Shown piece after piece: positions 1 through 12,700 of a stretch of DNA of 64,000 nucleotides (position 1 is its first letter; every line of letters starts with the position of its first letter). The position numbers and the translations under genes are program-made. This stretch comes from Parietaria judaica (taxonomy: Eukaryota; Streptophyta; Magnoliopsida; Rosales; Urticaceae): contig OX940865.1 of NCBI GenBank assembly GCA_954871525.1, positions 26,768,420-26,832,419 of the forward strand, read 5' to 3'. Below the pieces are notes generated by a model that saw nothing but the letters and a program-made list of their open reading frames with translations, searched no databases and was not told the DNA's origin.

Positions 1-274
1 CAGTTAACTTATTCCATGTAATAATTAGACACGCTTGGAGCACGGCATAACTCATAAGTTCTTTTATTCGTTAAATAGGTTAAAATAAGCGTCTATATTT
101 ATAAAACATGCATGCAACAAGCATTGAAAGAAATATATGTGTTTGTTTGATAATTATTGACATTCTTAGCTTTTGTGGAGCTGATTAATTTTATATATTC
201 TTTATAAATCATATATTTGCATTAATGAACAGATATCTCTATTAATTCATGCATTTTAGAACTTATATTTATAA

Positions 275-866
275 CAAGGATTTGAATGCCGTTTTTGCCG
301 ATAAATCGTTTGCCGTTATCGACGGAGTAATCGTTTGTCGATGGATTTATCGATGGAAAACCTATAAAATTTATCGTTTGCCGTTACCGAAACTTATCGA
401 ACTTATCGATGGATTGATCGATTATTGATAGATTTATCGATGGAAAAATTATAAAATATTTTCATATATATTTTCATACATAAAATATTTTCATAACATA
501 AAATACTAAATGTATATTTTCCTCAATAATTGAAAAACGTCAAATTACAAAACAAGTTATGTCTGAATCACAGTATCAGAATTATATACAATGTTACAAA
601 AATGAAGTTACATAAAAAAACGAAGAAATAGCTCAATTTAACCAATTTCAAAAAAAATATTTATACTAGGGTTGAATTATCGTTTTTGACCGAAAAGTAG
701 CTTGCTTTTCGAGAAAATACACTTGATAAGATTGAGAGATAAGTGACTTGCTTTTCGAATTGAAAAATCACGACAAGTATAAAAAGATAACGATTAAAGG
801 AGATAAGTTATCGAAAAGTAGTTTTCAGGGATTAATCGCTCGGTTATCGCGAAAATCGAATCCTTG
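275..866. mobile_element. Non-autonomous hAT-type element, copy 1
   Basis: The element is 592 bp. Both ends begin CAAGGATT when read inward and then run into related GCCG/TCG-rich subterminal sequence. It is flanked by a perfect 8-bp direct repeat, ATTTATAA (267-274 and 867-874), the target-site length typical of hAT transposons. The interior holds many degenerate repeats of the kind CGTTTGCCG and ATCGATGG and has no open frame, so it cannot encode a transposase. A related copy lies at 41915-42752. The boundaries are read directly; the hAT assignment is inferred from TSD length and TIR style. Confidence 0.8.
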
Positions 867-909
867 ATTTATAAGGTGATGATCTTGCTGAAGAAAGATT
901 TCTATGTAT

Positions 910-1251
910 CACTACAAGAAGAACTTACAGTGACGACAATTATTATTATAGGCTACAAGGACGACATGTCGTAATTGTAGAGCGGTCGATGTAGACGCCT
1001 ATAACAACGACAAACTATGTAATCGATATTAGTTTCACATACATAGGTTAGGTCCTGTTAGCGATCGAGTTAGTGACGACAGTTCCGTTGTTATAGATTC
1101 AACATAATCTTATAATTACTAAGTTCAAATTATTTAGCTACAATTCAATTACATAATAAAATTATTCCGTAATAATCTGACGATATCAACGCAATTGATG
1201 AACTACAGCGACGACACTAAAACGGTCTCTACAGGTGTCATTTCTTCTATA
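910..1251. mobile_element. CACTA-like (En/Spm-type) non-autonomous remnant
   Basis: It starts with CACTACAAGAAGAA, the usual terminus of plant CACTA elements. The subterminal motif ACAGTGACGAC is matched near the other end by ACAGCGACGAC. The right end (TTTCTTCTATATG) is a decayed version of the expected TTCTTGTAGTG, so the exact boundary is uncertain. It has no coding capacity. It lies 44 bp from the hAT element at 275-866. Confidence 0.5.
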
Positions 1252-4200
1252 TGTTCTAAACATAGAGATAATAAGAAAAGAGATTAAGTTTTGAATGACT
1301 TTAGTATTGTGTTGTCACATATTATTTATATATATATATAGAAGTTTGTATCTAACTAAAATATCTAGCTAGGATAACCTAATTATTTGCTTAATCATCC
1401 ACTTCCTCTTCTTTCCTTTCCTGATCATGATATGAGGAAGCTAGCTTTAAGCACGGCCATTCACGTTTTCCAGAAAAGAAATTGATCGACTAATAAACAC
1501 GTATATACATACTTGAAGCCGAAGGTGAGATTTCTCTACTTATTTCTAGAGCTTGTGTATATTACACGTTTACACACACATGTATATACTATATACGCAA
1601 TACACATGCACCGTGCACGCAAATCGTTGATTGTTTTCAATTATTTACTACGCATAGTTTAATTTTCAATCCCTACTAATTTTCAATCAATCACATGTAT
1701 TATATATAAATCATAATTATATATATTAACATATATATTTATTAATATGTTTGTGTTTATAGTGTGAACATGCTGTTTACAGTTGAATCTCTTTCGGTGG
1801 AATCTAATCTATATGCCACTTTAAGTGAAACTGATTGCTAATATATATGTATATATATATATATGAGCATGAAAATGTATCATAATTATATTTTGGAGGT
1901 CTGCATGGAGTAGTAGTAATCTGGCTCTTCAATTATCACTACAAGGAATGGCAATTTTGTCCCAGCAAAAAAGGTGATTACGATAGACATTTTATAAAAT
2001 AATAATATTTGCATTAATAGCTTAAGTATTTAAGTATATAAATTTGAGGTGGTAAAAAGCCGGAGTTTAAAATTGGCGTCGTTGTGATTTTTGACGATTG
2101 AGTTTGACCGAGTTTCATGCTTGTTTTTTCGTTTCAACTCATATATTTGATAAAAAAAAAATTGGAGGGATCGTCGGTTTTCATCAGCTTATCAGTTTAT
2201 TGTCGGTAGTCGGTTACCTTTTGTAACCCGTCAACAAACTATAAATTAAAGTACTTCGGTTTACTGTATCTACCGATATGTTCAAATTAATTTCCTTCCT
2301 GCCGTTGGCATACCCGACGATTATCCTCGCCATTTTGAACACTGCTATAAACAGTGCATGCATGTCATCAAGATTATAAAGATTAATTACTTACCGAATT
2401 GTTTGAATTATTTCTCTTTATTTCGTAGCTTATAAATATGTTATAATCGTGATCATTAGATTAAGGTAAAATAAAGTCATTATAAAAAGTTAAGTAGTAA
2501 ATAAAACACACATGAAAGCTACACTTTTGCACATAAGAGAATACGTGTTGTGCCCTAAGCTTAGATAGACTTCATATTTAGCAAGTCTACAACTTTTGGA
2601 TTCTTTTGTTTGGAAGTTTTAACCATCAAATCACATCAAGGAATGTTCTTTCTAATTTGTAAACTTAAAAAATCTTATATATATATTCTAATTAGCCAAT
2701 GTAAAATCTTGAATACAAGTTAAATATTCATGATCATGGATTTTGAGTCGAGAAAAGTATATTTTCAATCTAAGTCATATAAAACTAAGGGTGAAATCGA
2801 GACTGAGCTAGCACTAAAGAAAAACTCGGTTAATTATTGTTTAATACCGAGCATACGAGTATTTGATGGCATCAGCTTGGCCTCGATCTTTATCATTCAC
2901 CAAAAAAAAAAAAAAAAACGGTTCATAGGCCGAAATCGGTTCATAGGCAGACTTCCGGACAAAACTTCCTCAAAAATAATTTAATATTTGTAGAATGTTT
3001 TCTTAGTATTATGCGTATAGAATGGCCGGGAAATCCCAGCCGTTGGATTGGTATCTTTTGTAGCTCTTTTTATGGGAAACGACATAATTTTGGTTTATTG
3101 TTTGGTATAATACCAACATTTTATGATCTTGTGACTCACTATCCATCATATTTTGTTATGAAATACGGCAAATGAGAGCCTTTATTACACATCGTCACTC
3201 ACATGCACCGATCTTTCAGGTAAACGTCCAAAATTGAGACGGCACAATCATTAATGTAGCTCACTACAAGTCCCTGTTTTTACGAAGGATGTGTATATTT
3301 GGATACGTTTTTGCGGGAGATGTGCGGATTTGACTCTCTTGTTAAAATAATAGCATAAATAGTTCTATCACTTGTGATTTTGGTATTGTTTTGGCCTTTC
3401 CATTATAAAAATAACAGAAATAACTCATCTTTTATGAATTTGGTGTGAATTTAGCCTTTCAACCATCAAATAAAAATAAAGTAACGATTTTTCAGTTTAA
3501 AAAATATTAAAATTTATAAAATTATTATTTGGTGAAATTTAAAATAAATAAATAAAAAGAGCATAGAATTCGAAATAACACTACATGTTTTAAGACTTAT
3601 TCTTATAAATTAGAAAAAACAATATTGTTTTCTATTAATTTTGCGTCTTAAATTTAAGGATAAAACTGAGATTGAAAACCAAGACTTTTAACTCTTTTTT
3701 TTTTACCATACCCTCGGATTATTTTGGGTTTTACAATATTTGGAATCCACACCCAAAATCATAAAGAAAAGCCATATTAATTTGTGTGGAACAGAGAGGC
3801 AAAATCCGCAAATCTATCGTATAAGAAGCATAATTTTCACTACTTTTAGAATAAAGAGGCTAAATCAACAATTATCTCATAACAGAAGGGCTGGTCAATA
3901 CCATTATATATATTTAGAGAAAGATAATAATTTTGACAATGGCCTCCACTATTCTATAAGACACTTTGATTCCACGTTTTTGTGTCCATGTGTTTGCACA
4001 TTTTATAGCATGTAAATCCATTATTCAATAGATATACATGCATTGCCACTCCATTACCATTACGATTTATAACCTTCCTCAAATAACTTCATCCAAGTTT
4101 CTACATTGCTCTGTCTCATTGTGTTTTTTCGTTTTTTGTCTACTTGATGCACTATTCATGTGCATAAAGTTATATACATATAAATGTGATAACCACGGCA

Positions 4201-6888
4201 TAAGTGTAAAGTTTATTCAAATTTGTCGAAATAATTTCAAGCTTTCACTTGCGCAGAATGTACTTTCAATTGATTTTGCTTCCTTGCAGAGCCGGCCCTA
4301 AGTTTGTCGAGGCGAAGACCGATTTTGGGAGCCCTGTCGTAATTGTAAAAAATAAATTGCAAAAAGTATAAAGATATATATACTTTGTCGTCGTGGGCCC
4401 CCCGTAGCTACAAAATGAAAATCTATTATAGGCCCAAGATTACTATTTTTCTCCTCAGGGCCGGTACTACTTACCTGTATAGTTTGTTAATGTTAGGTGT
4501 ATGCATCGTATAAAAGTATTTAACCTGAGAAATAATCGAAAGAAAAAAGAAAGAAAGAAAAATTGTTAATTAATTTGAGTTGTATATGTGTAAAAAAAAT
4601 ATAATATTAGTGGAAATGCATATAGATATGACGGAATCAATAATAAAAAAAACGCTAATTTCGCTACTTTGGACAATTAAAATTTATAGATTTTGCTGCT
4701 ACAAACTTGAATTAATTTGGGTATTTATGCCACACTTATTCCTGTATATCATTGGTGGTACTGGTGGTTGAGTTACGTGTTTCTTTTAAAACATTCTTAA
4801 TTAATGGTCTATTTTTCTTCATCTTTGTATGCTAAACATTTTTGGTATAATTATATGCTATGTCCACATATAATTTCTACATTATTGATAATAGGCCTTT
4901 TATTTTCTGTTTTGTGGGGTGTAAATTAGACCTAACTTTGAAAGTGTAGGGGGTGATATAATTACCAACCACTAATTAATTTTAAAAATGTACTTTGGTA
5001 CCAATCAGGGAGGCTGACTTATTGAAAAAATGATTATATATTTTTATTTCTTGTTGAATAAAGTACTATTTCAAAAATTAAGAGGTTTGTTTGGGCGCAG
5101 AAGAAGAAATCAAGCAATAAAAAAAAAGGATGCAACAGTTGGAAATTGTGGAAAACTGAAAATCAATATGCAATAATTTTTTTATAAATCAATATTGTTA
5201 AGACTATAATCTATTTATCATATTATCAAAATAATACTTTTATTAAATATTAGTTGGTAATATTATTTAGAGTTTAGATTATAAAAAATAGTATTTAAAT
5301 AAATGGTTAACTATTTAGTATTAATTTAACGAGGTTGTATATTTACGAATTAATGTGTTCGATCAATATACAATATATATGTGTAAATGGATATTTTCTA
5401 TTAAATAATATCTAGACTCAAACATATTATAAAATAATAAAACCATTGCATATATCATAATTTTCTATTTTCTAATTAAAAAACTTGCTCTATATACTTA
5501 TAGAATCTTTTAGACTAGCTACTACCATCTCTATTTTTGTAATACCGTTTATTTATTTCGTTGATTAATAATATTTAAAGCTATATGCATTGCAAAGTAA
5601 TTGAACACAACGCATGTATTTAATTAAATTATATAAATATATGTATAATTTGTATGGCAGATAAATTTGGACTATTTTTGGCATAGACTTTTCCAATATT
5701 TTTGTTCCACTTTACACACTTGAGGAATCTCTTTCTTCATGTGATCATGGTGTTATTTTCATCGTCTTCATGGCTTAGATTGATCGACAACTTGATGAAA
5801 ATGCGAATAAAAACTTCACATCACACTAGAAAGTAAGTTGGCATAGAAATAAATTGCTAAAAGATTTTATTTGGGCTTTAAATCAAATCCATACTCTTAA
5901 ATACTTGCTGCTAAGAAACATGAATAATGCCAGAGAGTATGTTTCTTTTAATGAAATCTCACTTAAGGTCATTGTTGCAAAAAGCCCGTTGACACATTCT
6001 TTATATTTGTGTTTCTTACGCGGTCCATCACTTTCTAAATGGCCACGAAACTCTAGATTTTGTATATTTGTAAGGCATAACTGTTTTTAACCATAATATT
6101 TAAATTTTATTTAATTGGCTTGTGCTAAGTATTACATGATTCCACCTTAAAATTAATTGGTCATGAAATGCATAATTTATTTTCAAACTGTGTCAATTCT
6201 TCATGCAAGTAAGGGGCACATTGACTATTATTATCTTTATTAATTTTTTTGGACCAGTGCCCGTTTGACAATAAAACGATTAACTCGTGACATTTTTTAA
6301 ATCGTGCCGAATCTCAACGTTATTTTTTTGCGGGACTTTATTAAAAGCTTCGTAACCCTATAGTCGGGGACAAATAAGGATAAAGATAAGCAACTTAATT
6401 AATGTTTAAGTTAGTCCATATATTACGCATTTTATCCTTTAAATTTGTTTTTTTGCTTTTGCCCTTACGGTATCTTGATGGAATCGCTAAATATGGTTAA
6501 ATATATAAAAGTTAGGGACTAAAGTAAGAACAAAATTACAAACTTAAAAAGATACAAATACAAAATCAAGGGGCTTGTGAGGAAAAGTTGTAAAATGTTT
6601 ATTCTACATGAAATGAAATATAGTTATCTATTTTTGGACAAATGTTAGAAAGAAGAGACTTATAGCGACTTGGTATTTGACATCGACCTTTTCCGTTTGG
6701 ATTCACCTGTTTGTTTCTTAGATTCTTCTCTTATAACCAGACAATTCCATGATCTAACATATTTAACCTTTATTATTACAAATCTCTAAGTCACTTTGTC
6801 GGTTGATTTGAGGCTTAATTAAGGTTGATTAATTAGGGTGTATTACAGTTAGCAGCATCAACTTGTAAACTTGAGAGTTGACTACTTG

Positions 6889-6890
<2 letters not shown>
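1252..6890. other. AT-rich intergenic DNA, no gene recognised
   Basis: I see no convincing gene in this stretch. Open frames are short, AT-driven and without recognisable domains. It contains a homopolymer A run near 2901-2918, a single CACTACAAGG start at 1937 without a partner end, and a pair of inverted GGGCCGG-type motifs near 4290 and 4457 that may be hAT debris. Confidence 0.6.

Positions 6891-6891
<1 letters not shown>

Positions 6892-6934
<43 letters not shown>
6892..6934. repeat. (AT)n microsatellite
   Basis: An uninterrupted AT dinucleotide tract of about 43 bp in intergenic DNA. Confidence 0.95.
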
Positions 6935-6935
<1 letters not shown>

Positions 6936-7216
6936 CATTGTGACGAAAGATCTAATATGCTAGGCTAAGAGTTTGGACATTTATAGTGAGATGGATAAAC
7001 TGTACATTCTTTCAATAAGTAATTATGAAAAAACTAGGTTAGAAAATTATTATATATTAAATTATTTATTAAAGGGTTTAGAGTCTAGTTTTCATTAGTT
7101 TATCAAATTATGATGTTGAGTTAGATTTGTGAAAATGGTTTAATTGGAATTATATTAATCAATCGCACTTGTTTATATAGATATATCACCTGAATATTTT
7201 GCTATTGTAAATATGA

Positions 7217-8698
7217 GGCTGCGTTTAGTTGGATGTAATTGCTTCGTTGTAATTGTAATCGTAATCGTAATACAATAGAATTGTAATTGTAATCGTAATT
7301 GATTACGCTGTTTAGTTGCACTTATAATCATGAAAAGAATAGTCATTACATTGTTCACTTTAACAGAGTATGAGTTGTAATAAAATGATATTTTACTAAA
7401 ATACTCTTTATTTAATAATTTTTTATCATATTTTAAATATATTTTATAATTATATATTATACCAAATTGGCCATCGATTAAAAACAGAATCTGAGTTGTA
7501 ATCAAATGATATTTTACTAAAATACTCTTTATTTAATAATTTTTTTATCATATTTTAAATATATTTTATAATTATATATTATACCAAATTGGCCATCGAT
7601 TAAAAACAGAATCTGGTCATTTATTTGACATATACATTATAGGTTAATTATTTTAAATTTGAGTAAACTTGTATACAAGTATACTTATATACATGCACTC
7701 TATTATATAGATGATAATTATACTCTGCAATGCATAAATCCAAATCATAATCCATAAATTATACTAACCACATTATATAAAACATAAATCATTCACAAAA
7801 TAACGTGATCAATTAACAATATGATAAATAACCATAACCCACCCAACATTACATAACTTTAGTCATAAGAAAAACAACACAATCAGACCAACATTACAAT
7901 TAAAAACAAACTATCCTACAGATTTCTAAAAGGGATGAAATCGAGAAAAAAATGGCTCACATTGACTGATGAAATCGATTAACCGGGAAAGGAGTAAACA
8001 GACAATTGTATGAACCTGAAAATTGGAAAACAAACATGCAAAAAAAAATCACAAGAAAACATATAAAACCAGAATATGATTCTTAACCTAAAACGTTGAA
8101 TTTTAAAATGAAAAGAAATTGAGAAAATCAAAACTCACTGGCAGATGTAATTACCGAAATAAAAATGGACGTCGGCAATGATAAACGGAGCAATCGGCGT
8201 TACCAGCTTCTGAACAAAGCTGAGTGGCTTTAGAGAAATATTCAGAGGCAAATATACGAGCTATAATTGTGACAATGGTGAAATAAATAAATAAAAATGA
8301 CTCTGGAAGATATATTAGGTGAGAGAAAAGCAGAGTAAATGGAGGTGGAGTAGTGGGGATTTGAAGAAAGAGGCGTGGGATAGTGAGGAGAGATAGAGAG
8401 GGATAGAGAAAGAAGAAACTCGGAGAGGACGCGTGGAAAAATTAAGGAGAAAAAATAGGATATAGTAGGTGTAATTTGAGGGTAATTTAGGAAAGATGAA
8501 AAGCTTTAGGAATTGGAATCAGAATTACGTCTGTGAACTTTTGTATTGGTGATTACACCAAAAATAACCTTTTTAATTACATTATAAAAGTAATTACAAT
8601 AAACAATGATGAGGCATCTAAACGAACAAAGTAATAAGTACAATTACTTATTACAATTACAACACATTACATAGAATTACATCCAAGTGAACACAGCC
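7217..8698. mobile_element. PIF/Harbinger-like non-autonomous element
   Basis: The element is 1482 bp. The left end begins GGCTGCGTTTAGTTGG; the right end read inward begins GGCTGTGTTCACTTGG, and both continue GATGTAATT. That gives TIRs of about 24 bp with three differences. A 3-bp repeat TGA flanks both ends (7214-7216, 8699-8701). TIRs starting GGC with a 3-bp TSD fit PIF/Harbinger, although TWA is the usual target. Subterminal regions are rich in GTAATTGTAAT-type repeats. No transposase frame is present. The middle (about 7920-8460) has a purine-rich, exon-like texture and may be captured host sequence. Confidence 0.7.
7371..7613. repeat. 121-bp tandem duplication inside the Harbinger-like element
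   Basis: Two nearly identical copies (7371-7491 and 7492-7613) begin TGAGTTGTAAT and end AAACAGAATC. They differ by only a few changes, so the duplication is younger than the element itself. Confidence 0.9.
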
Positions 8699-8701
8699 TG
8701 A

Positions 8702-9620
8702 GTTCTTAGAATATGAGATTCTTGTTGGATCTTAATCTAATTAAGACTTCCAAAAGGAAAAGAAAAGAAAAAACCCAAGTTTCTGTTTCTTACCAAATTT
8801 TAAAATCAGAACCAGAATACTTTATTTTGTCTCATATTTTAATCTTAATAATCTATATAAAGATAATAAAAACAGATCATAAATATATTATTAATATTAT
8901 CTTGCATGGAGGATCTAGCTATAAGAGCAAGGACTTATTGTCTTACTTCATATAGCATTACATTATACCTACCTATATGTGCAAATCAGTCACAAAAAGT
9001 CAAGATGATTAAAGAGCCGATGGACTAAAAGCATGATATTGATATAGACTTTTTATGATACTCACATAATTGCCACTCAAAAATTGACCTACAAACTACA
9101 ATTCATTATTCACCAATAGCTAATTAGCTATAGCATAACATAAACTCAGAAAAAAAAATTACTTTTTTTAATTTACAGAGAAATAATTACTTTAAACCTA
9201 TATATATGGGATAATAATTGCATAAAGGTACCCAAATATTTCAAATCAGCACAACATATTTTGAAGTTTTCAGTCGAGCTGAATAAATACTCAAAGTCAC
9301 GAATTAAGTTTTTTTTGTTGGTTCTTGCTCATGCGTCTCGGTAAACTATAAGTCATGTACACGTGTATGTCACAAACTGAAGTATTTAACATGAAAAATT
9401 AATATCAATATGACAATATCTAAAGCGTACACGTGTTAAAAAAAAAAAAAAACTTTAACATTAATGGTAGCACATGAGACAAAGATTTAATTGCTTTGAG
9501 TACTTATTCAGCACTAAAAATTAAGGTAAGAAACATCAATCTCACGCTATTACGAGTAACTTTACATACTTTTGCCGCAATTATTTCTAATAAAATATAT
9601 GATACTACTTCTCTGATCAC
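8702..9620. other. Intergenic and promoter region upstream of the pectinesterase
   Basis: AT-rich DNA with no gene recognised. Its 3' part must hold the promoter of the pectinesterase that starts at 9759. Confidence 0.5.
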
Positions 9621-9628
9621 TATATATA
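9621..9628 (+). promoter_or_regulatory. Probable TATA box of the pectinesterase gene
   Basis: TATATATA follows CTGATCAC and lies 131 bp upstream of the chosen ATG at 9759, a spacing compatible with a leader of about 100 nt. This is a prediction from motif and position only. Confidence 0.5.
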
Positions 9629-9758
9629 CGAAGAAGCTCCCATAACAATGTTCCACTACCACAAGTACTTAGTGGGAAAGCTTGCAATCTTTCCCTAAAA
9701 GCTTATACATTATTACTAGCTAACTTATTCATTTATATTAATTGTGTTAATTAACATC

Positions 9759-12700
9759 ATGAGAATGGGATTAGTGGTGTGGTGTGTGATATTAGGGTTG
9801 ATCGGGGCTGCCACGTCATCGTCGATCCAAAATGATTGCGAGATCACAAGATATCCATCTTTGTGTTTTGAAACATTGAAGGGTTTGAGTGCTTCATCAG
9901 GATCATACCATTATGGTGACGTGGTATCTGTACTTGTTAACAAGACTCTTCAGGAGTCAAACTTACCCTCAATCTTGGCTTCTTCTTTGTTGACCACCAA
10001 GCTTGGGGAATCACAGTCTGTTTCAGGTAATGAAATTGTTTCCGGTTTCTTTAAGAGATTTTTCCGGTATAAGTGCTCTTAAAATAGTGTTTTGGATCAC
10101 CGTAATCTCGGTGTTAGTGTATTACGAGCTAGGTACTTAATATATTGATTAATGCGCATAGCTCTTCGGGTGGTGTTCGAATTAGGTACGTGGGAGACAC
10201 GTTAATCGTAACATTGAGTATTTAACTCGCGATTGAATAAACAACGGAATTATGTTGTTCCAAAATACTATTTTATAGGTACTTATGCCACTAATTTCCA
10301 TCGTTTTGAACTCTACTTGAATCTTTTAAGTTTATGACCATTCGAGTAGACGGTAGACCCAGAAACTATTTTTTATGGTTATAATTCTAAACCAATATAT
10401 TATATAATTATATATATGTGTATATATTATATATTGTATCGATTTTTGTTGAATATACAATTTTAAAAGAGTTTAATATATGGAATTATGATCATTTTTT
10501 TACAAATTTGTATCAATTTATAGATGAATGCGAAAAGCTAGTGAGCCTCTCGGCAAAGCGGCTAGAACAGTCACTAGCGGCGCTCCACACGTCCGGCCCG
10601 AGAAACAAGGAAGACATTCTGACATGGCTCAGCGCTGCCTTGACCTACCAACAAGCCTGCAAAGAAAGCGCCGATCGGAGCTCCGTGGCGAGCCATATCT
10701 CAAAGAAAATGGCTCGCCTCACCGAGCTCAGCAGCAATGCGCTTGCCCTAGCGAACCGCATCAGCCAAACCGACGCTGGTCCCAAGCGGCTCTCGCCAGC
10801 AGTCAGGAGGCTGCTGCAGTCATCGGCAACGGTTCGTGCAAATGCTGTTGTAGCTCAAGATGGGTCCGGAGACTATCGGAGCATCTCCGAAGCGATTCAT
10901 GCGGCTTCGGGGGCTCGGTTCGTGATCTACGTGAAAGCCGGGGTTTACAAGGAGAAGATTCGGACGAACAAAGACGGGATTACGTTGATCGGAGAAGGGA
11001 AATACACGACCATAATCACCGGGGACGATAGCGTTGCCGGTGGGACTTCCATGCCTAACACCGCAACATTCAGTGAGTAGCTTTACATTAAATTTTTATA
11101 ATATGCTATTTTATTATATGATACGGGGTTTTATTTTTGGATTGCATGTTAGATGATAGTTAAGTTTAACTTTGGTAATTGGTACATATTCAAGAATTAT
11201 AGGAGAGAATTAACTTCCATGCCTAATATTTTTTAACCCTATTTTTTTTTTCAAATTTAGTTTTTTCAATGAGAGTTTTAGTGGCGAATTGATTTGAACT
11301 GAAAGGATTAGTCCAAAAATGGGCTCTAATTAATTACAGTTATTAATCTGAGATGATCTTGCCAAATAGGAAAAATCCATTGTCTTAAATGTATCAAGTT
11401 GATAACTAATGGTGATGATAGGTTAGGTAATGGTAATACTATGCTTTAAAGAATAATAAGTAATATTTAATGCAACAATCATAGTAATAAAAACAACAGC
11501 TTATATTCTTCTCCTAATTCTTTTCAACAATTATATATGAGTAAAGTGTGATGGTTTATTTATGTATTTTTTTGGTAGATCTGATAAATTAAATGTGGAT
11601 ATGTTTATAGTGTTGAAAAATAGGGTTTATCATGAGTGACATAAATGGCACATGCCTCAGTTAGTCTAACGTGGGGACATCTATAACTTTTTATACTTGA
11701 TTTCTTTCCCAACAATTTCATATCAAACTAGACTTTCAAAAATAAATTAAAATAAATGTTGAATGTTAACTATATGTTGTCAAGGCCATCCGAGGGTGAG
11801 CCTGCCTATATCTTGTCTTTTGTTGAACTCGGGTCGGTAATCCGAGATGAGCGGGCAGGCAGCCTACGCCCGTGTTGGGCATTGGCGTAGGCAGTTTATG
11901 CATGCCCGCATCTTATGGTCGGCGATATCTACATGTTTTAGATGTCTCGGACAATATAAATGATATATATGAATTATTAGAATATACGCACTCCAATTGC
12001 ATATAAAAAAGTGAAAGGTAGTTGCGGCAAACGTATTGTTTAAATTGAAGTTAGTTGCGTCAAAAAATACTTGTTTTTTTTTTATAGAGTGAAAATTAAA
12101 GTATTTAAGTTCAACAAAATGGTAATTCTGTCTATTTTTTTTGTTGTTAAAAACATTAATGGACCGTCAAATGTAAACGGAAGGACATCGTCAAATGTTA
12201 ATGGAAGGACATGTATCAACTTATAATTTACTCAGTTTTTAGTATTTTATTCTTTTAGTGAGTCTCTCTATTGATTTTTTTAATGAACAAGGACGAAACT
12301 ACTCTATTACTGAGTACAAGTACTTTCTCATTGAAAAAGAACTTGAATATTAACGTTAACGTTGTTGACTACAATTTGAATAATTTGTCAATTATCCTTA
12401 AATATAACATTAGCATGAAAGAAATTACGTAAATACTGTCCATTTTATTAGTGACTCTTGACTACAAAAAGAAATTGACACAAAAGTTTTTTTCTAGCCG
12501 TGACCGGGGACGGGTTCATAGCGCGCGATATAGGGTTCCGCAACACGGCAGGACCGCAAGGGAAGCAAGCCTTAGCTCTCTATATCGCCTCCGACCACTC
12601 TGCGTTGTACCGATGCAGCATCACTGGCTACCAAGACACGCTGTATGCGCTCTCGCTCCGTCAATTTTACCGCGAGTGCGACATTTCCGGCACCGTCGAC

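Noticed and set aside
1937..1960. CACTACAAGG, a possible CACTA transposon end
   Set aside because: I found no matching right terminus or subterminal repeats, so it remains a chance or orphan motif.
4289..4470. Inverted GGGCCGG motifs that might be hAT ends
   Set aside because: The motifs face the wrong way for the enclosed sequence, and I found no 8-bp duplication.
9744..9758. Pectinesterase start at 9744
   Set aside because: The codon is GTG. The first ATG, followed directly by a good signal peptide, is at 9759. The same reasoning moved the bHLH start to 32762 and the CFS1-like start to 45803.
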